A stretch of DNA of 64,000 nt from Candidatus Poribacteria bacterium. GTDB lineage: Bacteria > Poribacteria > WGA-4E > WGA-3G. Made by a program: the position numbers and the translations under genes. Within the stretch, counting starts at the first letter, position 1. Every line of letters starts with the position of its first letter. A model generated the notes under the pieces. It did no database searches. It was not told the DNA's origin and was given only the letters and a program-made list of their open reading frames with translations. This document shows, piece by piece, positions 44,238 to 52,372 of the stretch. The stretch spans positions 1 to 64,000 of the forward strand of contig JAJDUH010000025.1 in NCBI GenBank assembly GCA_022826805.1, read 5' to 3'.

Positions 44238-45692
44238 ATGACAACAATCGCTATCGGCGGTATCATGCACGAATCGAATACATTTTGTGAGACACCCACC
44301 GATTACGCCGCCTTTTCTCAAACCATCAGCAGATATCTACTTGATGCTTGGGCAGACACCCATCACGAAATGACAGGGTTTATACAAGGCGCCTCGCAAT
44401 ACAACTATACGGTTTACCCGACTATCATGGCTTCCGCAACGCCCGCAGGCCCCGTGACAGATGATGCCTTCAACCGACTCACTGAAATATTAATCCAACA
44501 CCTCAAAGCTGCCCCGAAACATGAAGGCCTCCTCCTCGCACTCCACGGCGCAATGGTCACGGAAAGCTACCCCGATGGAGATGGTGAAGTCCTACGGCGA
44601 CTCCGCGATGCCTTCGGTCGAGATCTACCCATTGTTGTTACGCTCGACCAGCACGTCAACGTTTCTGAACAGATGGTCGCTGAATCAACAGCAATCGTCA
44701 TCTATAAAACAACGCCACATATCGATCAGCGGCAACGTGGATTGCAAGCTGCGCAGTTAATAATGCGGATACTCGAGGACGGTATCACTCCAACGCAAGC
44801 ACTCGGCAAACCTCCGATGATTCTCAATATCCTGTATCACGTCACGAGTGCTGATCCGATGCGCTCTATTCTAAACGCCGCAAAAACGTTAGAACAAGAC
44901 CCCAATGTCCTCGCCGCCAGCGTTGGCTTGGGGTATCCGTACGCAGATGTCCACGAAGTAGGTCCCTCTGCCGTCGTCGTCACTGATAACAACCCGCAAC
45001 TCGCGCAAGAAGAAGCCGACCGATTATCCGATATGCTGTGGGGAATCCACGATCAACTCACGCTTGATTTACCAAACGCAGCACAAGCCGTGAATCAAGC
45101 TATCAGCAGCGAAAAACATCCGGTTATTCTCGTTGAAATGGGGGACAACATCGGGGGAGGTTCACCCGGAGATAGCACCTTCATTTTAGCGGAATTGATA
45201 AAGCAAGACGCATCAGGATTCGTTGTTGTTGTCTACGATCCCGAAGCCGTGGAAAGCTGCATTCAAGCAGGCGTCGGCGGAGATGTTTCACTACAAGTCG
45301 GAGGAAAAATGGACAACATGCACGGCGACCCAGTTGCAATCAGAGGCAAGGTTCGTCTTATCCACGACGGTCAGTATATCGAGACGGAACCCCGACACGG
45401 TGGACAGAGATACCACAACCAAGGGCTAACTGCCGTCGTTACGTTGGGTGATTCGTTAGTTGTGCTAACAAGCAGACGGCAAACGCCATTTAGTCTGCAG
45501 CAGTTGTACAGTCTCGGCATCGACCCGAAATCAATGCGGATGATTGTTGTCAAAGCCGCAGTCGCCTACCGCGCCGCCTACGAACCCATTGCTGGCGAGA
45601 TTATCGAGGTCGATACACCCGGATTGACCGCCGTGAATCCATTACATTTTGAATACCACAACGTCCGCCGCCCCCTATTCCCGTTAGATTAA
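44238..45692 (+). CDS. M81-family metallopeptidase (MlrC-like)
   Basis: A 484-residue protein of the MlrC family, named for the microcystin-degrading peptidase of Sphingomonas. The N-terminal domain begins IAIGGIMHESNTFCETPTDY, with LALHGAMVTES and VTLDQHVNVSEQM providing metal ligands (Asp, His). The C-terminal domain starts at VEMGDNIGGGSPGDST. Many homologues occur in gene clusters unrelated to toxins, so the natural substrate is unknown. AAGGA lies 8 bases before the ATG. Two hairpins follow the stop. Confidence 0.88.
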   Translation: MTTIAIGGIMHESNTFCETPTDYAAFSQTISRYLLDAWADTHHEMTGFIQGASQYNYTVYPTIMASATPAGPVTDDAFNRLTEILIQHLKAAPKHEGLLLALHGAMVTESYPDGDGEVLRRLRDAFGRDLPIVVTLDQHVNVSEQMVAESTAIVIYKTTPHIDQRQRGLQAAQLIMRILEDGITPTQALGKPPMILNILYHVTSADPMRSILNAAKTLEQDPNVLAASVGLGYPYADVHEVGPSAVVVTDNNPQLAQEEADRLSDMLWGIHDQLTLDLPNAAQAVNQAISSEKHPVILVEMGDNIGGGSPGDSTFILAELIKQDASGFVVVVYDPEAVESCIQAGVGGDVSLQVGGKMDNMHGDPVAIRGKVRLIHDGQYIETEPRHGGQRYHNQGLTAVVTLGDSLVVLTSRRQTPFSLQQLYSLGIDPKSMRMIVVKAAVAYRAAYEPIAGEIIEVDTPGLTAVNPLHFEYHNVRRPLFPLD

Positions 45693-45713
45693 AGAGGCGT
45701 TTAGAATAAGGTA

Positions 45714-45740
45714 GGCGAGGTTTTCCAACCTCGCCGTTTT
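45714..45740. terminator. Hairpin terminator after the M81 gene
   Basis: GGCGAGGTT (45714-45722) pairs perfectly with AACCTCGCC (45727-45735), loop TTCC, followed by GTTTTC. Likely terminator of the M81 transcript. Confidence 0.65.
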
Positions 45741-45754
45741 CTCTTCCCTGGGTA

Positions 45755-45780
45755 GGTGTGGTTTGCAACCGCACCGATTT
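45755..45780. repeat. GGTGTGGTT/AACCGCACC hairpin followed by T-run
   Basis: A 9-bp stem with one G-U and loop TGC, then GATTTTT. It is a member of the GTAGGTGCGGTT family and may reinforce termination. A CAGTTATCAGTT-family right arm (ACTGACAAC, AACTGATAACTA) lies just beyond, up to 45825. Confidence 0.6.
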
Positions 45781-45832
45781 TTCCTATTACACGAGCCACT
45801 GACAACTTATAACTGATAACTATTGCCTGTCT

Positions 45833-46651
45833 CTATCTGTTCGGATCCGGCGTTGCAAAGTCATACCATTCGAGAATACGCCATCCCGCACCTTCTCGAA
45901 GCTCCAAAATAAAAAACATACGTCCTGATGGATAGGATACCCCATGCGCGGGAGAGACAAGTTTGAGTCCGTAATCATAGTCAGCCATCGCAACCGTCTC
46001 ACTCAAGAACTCAATATCTCCGTTTCTATAGAGACTCAACTCAATATCATCAAATGTACCGAACATGTTCAATGCCCCCGCGCGCTCCTCCTGCCCGCCC
46101 CGGAATATGATATCATCATCCATATTATCGGGTGTGCCCAGATCGCTGACATAGAAGAAGTCATCTTCCCATATCGCCGACATATACCCTTCAATATCAA
46201 AAGTTTCCAGGCTATTTTTCCACTGTTCTTCAATCACGGATTTTATTACGGACCTCTCTAAATCGTAATCGATCCCATCATCTTCTACATTGACATCCGT
46301 CCGTTCTCCTGCCTCAAGTGCATCTTCTTCGGAAAGGATCGATGAAACCCATTCTTGAAATTCCTTGATTTCATCATCTGTGCTCTGTGCCGTAGGGACG
46401 GTTTCTGGAAGAGGTGTCGTTTCTATCTCAGGAGACCCAGTGTTTATCGCTTCCTGTTGTGTCTCTGTTACTGTATCAGAAGTGTGATCAACAAACGGAG
46501 ACGTCGTGATTCTCTGTCCCTCTGACATCGTTACGGGTTTTATTATCTTTACGTCAGGCGATTCAACCTTCAGTACCCGAAACCCAATGAATCCGACAAC
46601 GAGAATGACAACAACACCGATAATTATTTTAATCTTCCTTCCCACTTTCAC
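45833..46651 (-). CDS. Membrane-anchored protein with SnoaL/NTF2-like C-terminal domain
   Basis: A 272-residue protein. The N-terminal anchor (IKIIIGVVVILVVGFIGFRVL, residues 6-26) leads into a long Ser/Thr/Glu-rich linker. The final 130 residues (IKSVIEEQWKNSLETFDIEG to GWRILEWYDFATPDP) resemble the SnoaL/NTF2-like fold, with the typical 'W...I..Y...D' pattern and a WRI strand at the end. GTG 46651 is chosen because AGGAGG lies 10 bases upstream; an in-frame TTG 24 bases earlier has none. Function is unknown; a binding or sensory role outside the membrane is possible. Confidence 0.65.
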   Translation of the reverse strand: MKVGRKIKIIIGVVVILVVGFIGFRVLKVESPDVKIIKPVTMSEGQRITTSPFVDHTSDTVTETQQEAINTGSPEIETTPLPETVPTAQSTDDEIKEFQEWVSSILSEEDALEAGERTDVNVEDDGIDYDLERSVIKSVIEEQWKNSLETFDIEGYMSAIWEDDFFYVSDLGTPDNMDDDIIFRGGQEERAGALNMFGTFDDIELSLYRNGDIEFLSETVAMADYDYGLKLVSPAHGVSYPSGRMFFILELREGAGWRILEWYDFATPDPNR

Positions 46652-46784
46652 TTCAGTGATACCTCCTGAAATCAATCCTGTTGATGCATGGCTTCTGCTA
46701 CACGTAAAGGCATTTACACCTTTTTTGAGGTATCAGACTTAGACTTTCTTCACAATATAAATTCTCCAGTCACCCTGATAAGGG

Positions 46785-46823
46785 CGGGGAATGCCACCAG
46801 GCATTCATACCGTTGATTCTGAT
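46785..46823 (+). repeat. GGCGGGGAA hairpin repeat (copy 2)
   Basis: GAATGCC (46789-46795) and GGCATTC (46800-46806) with loop ACCA, followed by ATACCGTTGATTCTGATT. Copies: 41091-41163 (stem GAAGTCC/GGACTTC) and the complement of 55793-55829 (loop ATAA). Confidence 0.7.
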
Positions 46824-46861
46824 TTATTAGGGGGTTGGATAAACGACAATATATACACAAG

Positions 46862-46890
46862 TTGACTCTTTTTCCATATCAGACTATAAT
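46862..46890 (+). promoter_or_regulatory. Strong sigma70-type promoter for the LamG gene
   Basis: TTGACT (46862-46867), a 17-base spacer and a perfect TATAAT (46885-46890). The start point would be near 46897, 30 bases before the LamG ATG. AGGAGG (46914-46919) lies between. Confidence 0.75.
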
Positions 46891-46926
46891 CATGCCATAC
46901 ATAAGAAACGGACAGGAGGGAAACGG

Positions 46927-47733
46927 ATGATACTCACCAAAGTTATTAATTTCAAACACATACGCCATTTCACTGTCTTTTTGGCAACAGTATGTTTCCT
47001 TTTTGGACAGTCCATTGATGCAACAGGCGGATTGGTAGCGCACTGGCAGCTTAATGAAGGCGCAGGCAACACCATCAAAGACAGTTCCGGCAAAGGTCAC
47101 GACGGTGAATTCGGCAAAGGTGATCCACAGTGGGTAGCGGGTATTTCAGGCAGTGCCCTGGAATTTGATGGCGACGACTTCGTGGCTATCGACGCTTGGA
47201 TTACAGAAACGGGTGCTGCAGACTTTTCAATTACGGCTTGGATAAAAACCAGCACAACCAGCGTTAGTTTCATCACCAAGAACAACGGTGATCGGCAACT
47301 CGACTTTCATGAAAAACTCTTTTACGTGGGCGATGCAGCAACTTCGGAAGGCGGAAAGACCGGAGCCGTCGAATGGGTTGGTCATAGTTGTGACTGGATT
47401 AGGGGCGACACAGATGTCGCAGACGGCAAATGGCATCACGTCGCTGTGACGTGGGAGTTGAAAGGGCTTGGAGGGCATATCTACGTTGATGGTGTCGAGG
47501 GCGTCCATCACATGGGCTATAACGGCGGGGCAGACATTAAAGGGAACACTTGGCAGATTGGCTTCACGAGCGGCTGGCCCGGTGGTGTCGATTACGAGGG
47601 TGTCATCGATGACATCCGCATCTACGACGCAACACTCACCGCAGACGAAGTTGTAGAAGCAATGGAAGAAGGATTGACAGTTGACCCAACCGGTCTGCTC
47701 ACGCTCAGTTGGGGATCAATCAAGACACGATAG
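46927..47733 (+). CDS. Exported LamG/concanavalin A-like protein with C-terminal WGxIK tail
   Basis: A 268-residue secreted protein. A signal peptide (FTVFLATVCFLFGQSIDA) is followed by one LamG-like domain: GLVAHWQLNEGAGNTIKDSS, then ITAWIKTST, then GKWHHVAVTWE and YEGVIDDIRIYDATLTADEV are the usual strands. Such domains bind carbohydrates or proteins. The last residues, DPTGLLTLSWGSIKTR, match the ends of three other exported proteins in the window. AGGAGG precedes the ATG, and a near-consensus promoter lies upstream. The dehydrogenase gene 35 bases downstream may be co-transcribed. Confidence 0.85.
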   Translation: MILTKVINFKHIRHFTVFLATVCFLFGQSIDATGGLVAHWQLNEGAGNTIKDSSGKGHDGEFGKGDPQWVAGISGSALEFDGDDFVAIDAWITETGAADFSITAWIKTSTTSVSFITKNNGDRQLDFHEKLFYVGDAATSEGGKTGAVEWVGHSCDWIRGDTDVADGKWHHVAVTWELKGLGGHIYVDGVEGVHHMGYNGGADIKGNTWQIGFTSGWPGGVDYEGVIDDIRIYDATLTADEVVEAMEEGLTVDPTGLLTLSWGSIKTR

Positions 47734-47768
47734 ATTTACTCGGATACTTTTCAGTGGAGGAAGCGATT

Positions 47769-48800
47769 GTGAAAGCGGCACAATTTTACGGCGGAAAAGA
47801 TATAAGAGTCGAAACGGTACCAGATCCAACCCCTGAAAAAGGACAAGTCTTGGTACAGGTAGAAGCGGCTGGAATCTGTGGCAGTGATCTACACGGATAC
47901 CACCATCAACCGGAGAAACCCTTATCCCCGCGTATTGGCGGGCATGAGTTGATGGGCGAAATTATTGATATAGGCAGGGACGTTACAGGCTATGGGAAAG
48001 GTGACCGCGTGGCGGTTGAACCAATTACGCCGTGTAACGACTGTCCGGAGTGCTATAACGGATACTATAATATTTGCGTGAACCTCCGACACGGTGGCGG
48101 CGGTTTTGCGGAGTTTATGGCGGCTAAGATACCAAATGTCTATTCCCTTCCAGATAGCGTCTCTGCTGAGGGAGGCGCGCTGGCGGAAGTCTATGCCGTG
48201 GCGGTTCATGCGATCAACAGGGCGATGGTATCTCCAGGCGATCGCGTCGCCATTATTGGCAGTGGTCCGGTCGGATTGACGATTGCACAGGTAGCAGATG
48301 TTGCAGGAGCGACCTCTATTGCTATGCTTGGAAAACCGGATGGTCCCATACAGATTGCCCACGAAGCGGTGGGAGCTGTCCCTATTAATGTGGATAAAAC
48401 GGATGCTGTTGAGGCTATTATGGAATGGAGCGATGGCAGAGGTGCGGATGTTGTCTTTGAAGCGGTCGGTGGTACGGCGAATACACTGGGGCAGGCGACG
48501 GAGATCGCAGCGAAGCGCGGTACCGTTTGTATGGTAGGTGGACATCGTACGCCGCTGAGTTTTTCAGAACGGTTCGCACGGAGTCGAGAGCTTACGGTAG
48601 TCTGGTCGTTCTGTTACGGCAGACGCGGGGGAAAAACGGAGTTCCAAATCGCTATTGATCTGCTCGCTGCAGGTAAACTTGACCCAAATCCATTGGTTAC
48701 ACACAAATTCGATTTAGACCATGTCCCCGAGGCATTTGCTGTTGCCGCAGGACGTGATGAGCACGGGTCTGTTAAAGTTCTCGTGTTGCCCAACGATTAG
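47769..48800 (+). CDS. Zinc-dependent alcohol dehydrogenase (threonine/sorbitol dehydrogenase type)
   Basis: A 343-residue medium-chain dehydrogenase. AGICGSDLHGYH carries the catalytic-zinc Cys and Asp, and RIGGHELMGEI the His and Glu. CNDCPECYNGYYNIC provides the four structural-zinc cysteines. Nucleotide binding is at AIIGSGPVGLTIAQVA. Family members oxidise polyols, threonine or similar alcohols with NAD. GTG 47769 is chosen because GGAGGA lies 8 bases upstream; an ATG 60 bases earlier would run through the end of the LamG gene. A second, different member lies at 53462-54475. Confidence 0.9.
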   Translation: MKAAQFYGGKDIRVETVPDPTPEKGQVLVQVEAAGICGSDLHGYHHQPEKPLSPRIGGHELMGEIIDIGRDVTGYGKGDRVAVEPITPCNDCPECYNGYYNICVNLRHGGGGFAEFMAAKIPNVYSLPDSVSAEGGALAEVYAVAVHAINRAMVSPGDRVAIIGSGPVGLTIAQVADVAGATSIAMLGKPDGPIQIAHEAVGAVPINVDKTDAVEAIMEWSDGRGADVVFEAVGGTANTLGQATEIAAKRGTVCMVGGHRTPLSFSERFARSRELTVVWSFCYGRRGGKTEFQIAIDLLAAGKLDPNPLVTHKFDLDHVPEAFAVAAGRDEHGSVKVLVLPND

Positions 48801-48852
48801 TTGTCAGTTATTAGTTGTCAGTTGTCAGTTAAAGAGAATTGTCTTTAAACCA

Positions 48853-48984
48853 TAGGGCATTTAGTTTTTGATTTCAGGGTTCGTTTTGGTTTACTTATGT
48901 GAAGCAAAAACTGGTAAAACGTCCGAGTTACACCTGTTACGGCACACGGCGTGTGCCTACCACTTTTAAAACTAAATAGCCCTA
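48853..48984. mobile_element. 132-bp MITE-like element with 9-bp target duplication
   Basis: The termini are inverted: TAGGGCATTTAGTTTT (48853-48868) and AAAACTAAATAGCCCTA (48968-48984), matching except for one missing base. A perfect 9-bp direct repeat TTTAAACCA flanks the element (48844-48852 and 48985-48993). Inside, GGCACAC/GTGTGCC forms a 7-bp hairpin (48941-48957). No coding capacity. It should be moved by a transposase encoded elsewhere. It lies just beyond a CAGTTATCAGTT-family repeat. Confidence 0.85.
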
Positions 48985-49075
48985 TTTAAACCAAGGTTCG
49001 TCTTATATTGAAAATTGATAATTGGTAACCTAAGCCCCTGCCCTAATGATAATCAATAATAGGAAAAAGATAAAG

Positions 49076-49711
49076 ATGGAAACACTTAAAGTGCTTATAT
49101 TTGTCGGAACGGAAGGTATCTACCACGATCACGCCGGTAACGGACAGATCCTGACATCAATGGTTAACGATACCGGTGAGATTGAAGCGGACTTCTCGCA
49201 AGACTACGATGTACTTGCTGACGGACTTGGTGGATATGACACCGTGCTTTTCTATACAGATGTTGGGGACCTTTCACCAGCACAGGAAGAAGGTTTGCTC
49301 AGCTATATCCGAGCGGGTGGTGGATTTTTTGGATTGCACACAGCGGCTGCTTCGTTTAGAGAATCCGAAGGCTACCACGGTATGCTCAATGGATTCTTTG
49401 ATGGACATAGCCCGTATATGGATTTCAAAGTTAACGTGAGCGATAATGAGCATCCCATCACTGAAGGATTAGCCGATTTTGAGGTCACGGATGAACTTTA
49501 CTACCTAAAGCACAACCCGACCACATCACATCATTTGATGTCCGCTTATGATCACACAAAAGATGAGACGCATGTTATGGCGTTCCACCACACGTATGGC
49601 GAGGGTAGGGTTTTCTATTTCGCCCTGGGACACGACCTGGCAGTGCTTGAGAATCCGAGCTTTCAGACAGTTATCTGTCGAGGGGCACTGTGGGCTGGGA
49701 AACGGTTGTAG
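49076..49711 (+). CDS. ThuA-domain protein
   Basis: A 211-residue ThuA-like protein with a glutamine-amidotransferase-like flavodoxin fold. Visible features are KVLIFVGTEGIYHDH, the YDTVLFYTDVGDLSP segment, GGFFGLHTAAASFRES (nucleophile-elbow position), GFFDGHSPYMDFKV and GEGRVFYFALGHDL near the end. ThuA proteins act in trehalose-related and other sugar metabolism; the reaction is unclear. ATG 49076 follows AGGA by 11 bases; an ATG 30 bases upstream adds a basic tail and lacks a good site. No signal peptide. It converges with the sulfatase gene. Confidence 0.85.
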   Translation: METLKVLIFVGTEGIYHDHAGNGQILTSMVNDTGEIEADFSQDYDVLADGLGGYDTVLFYTDVGDLSPAQEEGLLSYIRAGGGFFGLHTAAASFRESEGYHGMLNGFFDGHSPYMDFKVNVSDNEHPITEGLADFEVTDELYYLKHNPTTSHHLMSAYDHTKDETHVMAFHHTYGEGRVFYFALGHDLAVLENPSFQTVICRGALWAGKRL

Positions 49712-49757
49712 GCAGCCCACACTATTGCTGTTCGGACGGGCCCCGTGCCCGTCCGCC

Positions 49758-51086
49758 TTACACCATCTCACGTGCAGGATAGTGTTTATCACCCGGTGAT
49801 ATATCCGTTGGATCATTTGACACAGCAGTATCCGGTGGTTCCATAATCTGGTTTTCACTCACTGGATCGTCTGTCTCAGCACGCCACTGTTCCAAAAGCT
49901 CCCGCATCTCGGCTAAAACGTCCGCATAGTCCGAATTCTCAGCGAGGTTGTGCGCCTCCGATGGGTCAAACACGACATCATACAACCGTTCTGATTCAAC
50001 GGGTTGGTCCCCCCAACCGTGTTCCATCATTAACGTTTTACTAATACTGTCGTCGCAATTGGGGAGTGCCCATCTCTCGGCGTTGTCATAGCGTCTGATA
50101 TATTTCCACCGTTTGGTTCGGATGGCACGTTGTGGCTCGTAACAGCAGTGATAGTTGACTTCAGCAAAGATAGCGTCTCGAACGTCTTCTGCCTCGCCGT
50201 TCACTAAGGGAAGAAGCGAATTACCTTGCAGCCACGCCGGTGCTTCAATGTCTGCCAATGCGCAGATTGTCGGGAAGAGATCAACCTGACTGACTAACCC
50301 ATCTACAACTTGCCCTCCACTAAAACCGCCGGGACCGCGAACAATTAACATCACACCGATACCGTGGTCAGTGAGGTGGCATTTCATATTAGGGAATGCA
50401 AGCCCGTGATCGGTCGTACAAATTACAAGTGTATTCTCGGCGATACCATTTTCTTCCAAAGCGTCAAACACGACCCCCATTTTCCTATCCAGTGTCCGGG
50501 CTGCGTCTATGTATTCCGCCATATCTTGCCGTGTTACAGGTGTATCGGGGAATGGGGCGGGTGGTTTTACATAGCGCGGGTCGGTTTTCGGTTCTCCATC
50601 CGGGGGAGGGTCAAATCCTTTTCCTCTGCGATGTGTTTCACCGAACCCGACATCCAAAAAGAAAGGAACATCGTGGTTCTCAGCGATGAAGTTTCGTGCC
50701 CGTTCTTCTGCGCCTGCCCTCACTCTGCCTTCGGATAGAAGATGTTGGTATCCAGTCTCCTTGAGGTCTCGGACGACGTGCTGGAATCCAGCCAAAGCGG
50801 TGGTGTAGCCAGCTTGATTCAAAGTATAGGTTATGAGATGTTCTGGAACCGGAAGACTCCATCCGCGGTTTGCCAAGCCGCCCATGCCGCAGCTATGCGC
50901 GTATTGTCCAGTGAGCAGTGCAGCGCGGGATGGCGAACAGGTTGGGTTGGCACAAAAAGAGTTTCGGAACACAACCCCCTCTTCGGCGAGTTTTTGTATG
51001 TTGGGCGTTGGAATTGCATGTCCATAGGGTTGAACATATCGACCTGTGTCGTGTGAATGGATATAGACTATGTTTGGTTTACTCAT
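49758..51086 (-). CDS. Sulfatase (arylsulfatase / N-sulfoglucosamine sulfohydrolase-like)
   Basis: A 442-residue type I sulfatase. The sequence CSPSRAALLTG (about residue 54) is the formylglycine signature; the Cys must be oxidised by a maturase. Metal-binding parts are NIVYIHSHDTGRY at the N terminus and CTTDHGLAFPNMKCHLTDHG. The arrangement resembles heparan N-sulfatases, suggesting sulfated polysaccharide substrates. No signal peptide is seen with the start MSKPNIVYI at 51086, preceded by AAGGG; the protein may be cytoplasmic. An SUMF1-fold protein at 62530 lacks the paired cysteines of a true maturase. Confidence 0.88.
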   Translation of the reverse strand: MSKPNIVYIHSHDTGRYVQPYGHAIPTPNIQKLAEEGVVFRNSFCANPTCSPSRAALLTGQYAHSCGMGGLANRGWSLPVPEHLITYTLNQAGYTTALAGFQHVVRDLKETGYQHLLSEGRVRAGAEERARNFIAENHDVPFFLDVGFGETHRRGKGFDPPPDGEPKTDPRYVKPPAPFPDTPVTRQDMAEYIDAARTLDRKMGVVFDALEENGIAENTLVICTTDHGLAFPNMKCHLTDHGIGVMLIVRGPGGFSGGQVVDGLVSQVDLFPTICALADIEAPAWLQGNSLLPLVNGEAEDVRDAIFAEVNYHCCYEPQRAIRTKRWKYIRRYDNAERWALPNCDDSISKTLMMEHGWGDQPVESERLYDVVFDPSEAHNLAENSDYADVLAEMRELLEQWRAETDDPVSENQIMEPPDTAVSNDPTDISPGDKHYPAREMV

Positions 51087-51197
51087 ATAATATAACCCTT
51101 GATATAACGAAGCAGAAAAACATCGCAAATTTGGTTAACTTTGTATAACTTTAGTATGGATTAAACGAAAAAAAGTGTCAAGAGATATTTTGTATCT

Positions 51198-51235
51198 AAT
51201 TTGCTGTTGACAGCAAATTGGGGCTATCGTATCAT
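51198..51235 (+). promoter_or_regulatory. Promoter embedded in a perfect palindrome
   Basis: AATTTGCTGT (51198-51207) and ACAGCAAATT (51210-51219) form a perfect 10-bp inverted repeat around TG. A perfect TTGACA (51207-51212) lies at its centre, and 17 bases on is TATCAT (51230-51235). A repressor bound to the palindrome would block the -35 box. It lies between the divergent sulfatase and CmcJ-like genes. Confidence 0.6.
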
Positions 51236-51394
51236 GTCAGAAAATGTGTCGGAATAATTTCTTAAAAATTAGTATCAAAAACGCAGCACGCAACGACGGC
51301 GCGGGCGGACTTTATGAAAGAACCGTTAAATCTCTAATTGCGTCGTTCTTCCCTAAGGTATAATTAAAAACTCCCAACACAAAGGAGAACACCA

Positions 51395-52333
51395 ATGCCA
51401 CAACGAGAAGCACTACCTTTCGTGGAGTCGACTGGCAGTTTCGCGAACGGAAGATACCGCGGCACCCGAATGCCACCACCCGAATGGGTTGAAGATCTCG
51501 ACGAACGGAAAAGTATGTATGTAAGGGAGTCAATCAAGGTTTACAACGGTCGTTTGTTGCAGCCGCCTCCAAACCTTGAAGCAAATGGCTTTCAATTGGT
51601 AGACACGGGCACACAAGTGAAAAATCTGCACAATCAGGATACCGTGACAACAGACTTCTACAAGGAGTGTTCTGACCTTATTACGGCACTTACAGGTTGC
51701 AGTGAAACGCGGCTGCTGCAACACCAGTATCGAAATGGGTTCGGTGGACTCCCTGAAGGTCACCCTCGCGGCAACAAACCGACCGCAAACGGCAGTGAAG
51801 GAACTTATGGTGGTATCCATGCGGATGTTAGCCCCTACTCTGAAGATGGGTTTGAAAAGATTGCCGATGGAAGGCATTTTCAGATGTATAATGTGTGGCG
51901 TAGCACCAATCTGGAGCAGGATATTTTTGTCATGCCGCTCGCCATTTGTGATATGGCTACGGTTTCGACAGAGGATATAATTGCCGCCGATGCTTGGTCT
52001 CAGACTGAAACACCGAGACGGCTTGTCAGCTTACGACTCGTACATAGTCCGAACCAACGCTGGTATTACTTCCCGCGAATGACACCGCAAGAGACACTGA
52101 TTTTCAAACAGTACGACACGCGTCAAGAAAAGTCAAACATGCGGACAGCGTTCCACGGTGCAATAAACGATCCGACGACCCCAGAGGATGCCCCGTTGCG
52201 TGAGACTATTGAAGTGCGTCTACTTGCTTTATTCGATGAGGACACCGACCGCGAGGCAAGGAAAGCGAGGTTCAAAGCCGAGGTGCCTGAGACTCATGCC
52301 GACGGAAAGGCATCTGCTTGGTTAGAGAAGTAA
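51395..52333 (+). CDS. CmcJ/NvfI-family oxidoreductase-like protein
   Basis: A 312-residue protein resembling the CmcJ/AsaB/NvfI group of putative 2-oxoglutarate/Fe(II) oxygenase-fold proteins. Typical segments are GGIHADVSPYSED (metal-ligand-like HxD), FQMYNVWRS, MTPQETLIFKQYDTR, RTAFHGAINDPTTP and RETIEVRLLALF. Fungal and bacterial members act in secondary metabolism; nothing here shows the substrate. AAGGAG lies upstream of the ATG. A palindrome-embedded promoter 160 bases upstream suggests a regulated single-gene transcript. Confidence 0.8.
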   Translation: MPQREALPFVESTGSFANGRYRGTRMPPPEWVEDLDERKSMYVRESIKVYNGRLLQPPPNLEANGFQLVDTGTQVKNLHNQDTVTTDFYKECSDLITALTGCSETRLLQHQYRNGFGGLPEGHPRGNKPTANGSEGTYGGIHADVSPYSEDGFEKIADGRHFQMYNVWRSTNLEQDIFVMPLAICDMATVSTEDIIAADAWSQTETPRRLVSLRLVHSPNQRWYYFPRMTPQETLIFKQYDTRQEKSNMRTAFHGAINDPTTPEDAPLRETIEVRLLALFDEDTDREARKARFKAEVPETHADGKASAWLEK

Positions 52334-52372
52334 GCAGCACGCTTGACAACTGGTAAACCGGGGTCTGATACC

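Noticed and set aside
51330..51365. Second promoter (TTGCGT...TATAAT) before the CmcJ-like gene
   Set aside because: The spacer is only 15 bases; the upstream TTGACA-17-TATCAT is a better candidate.
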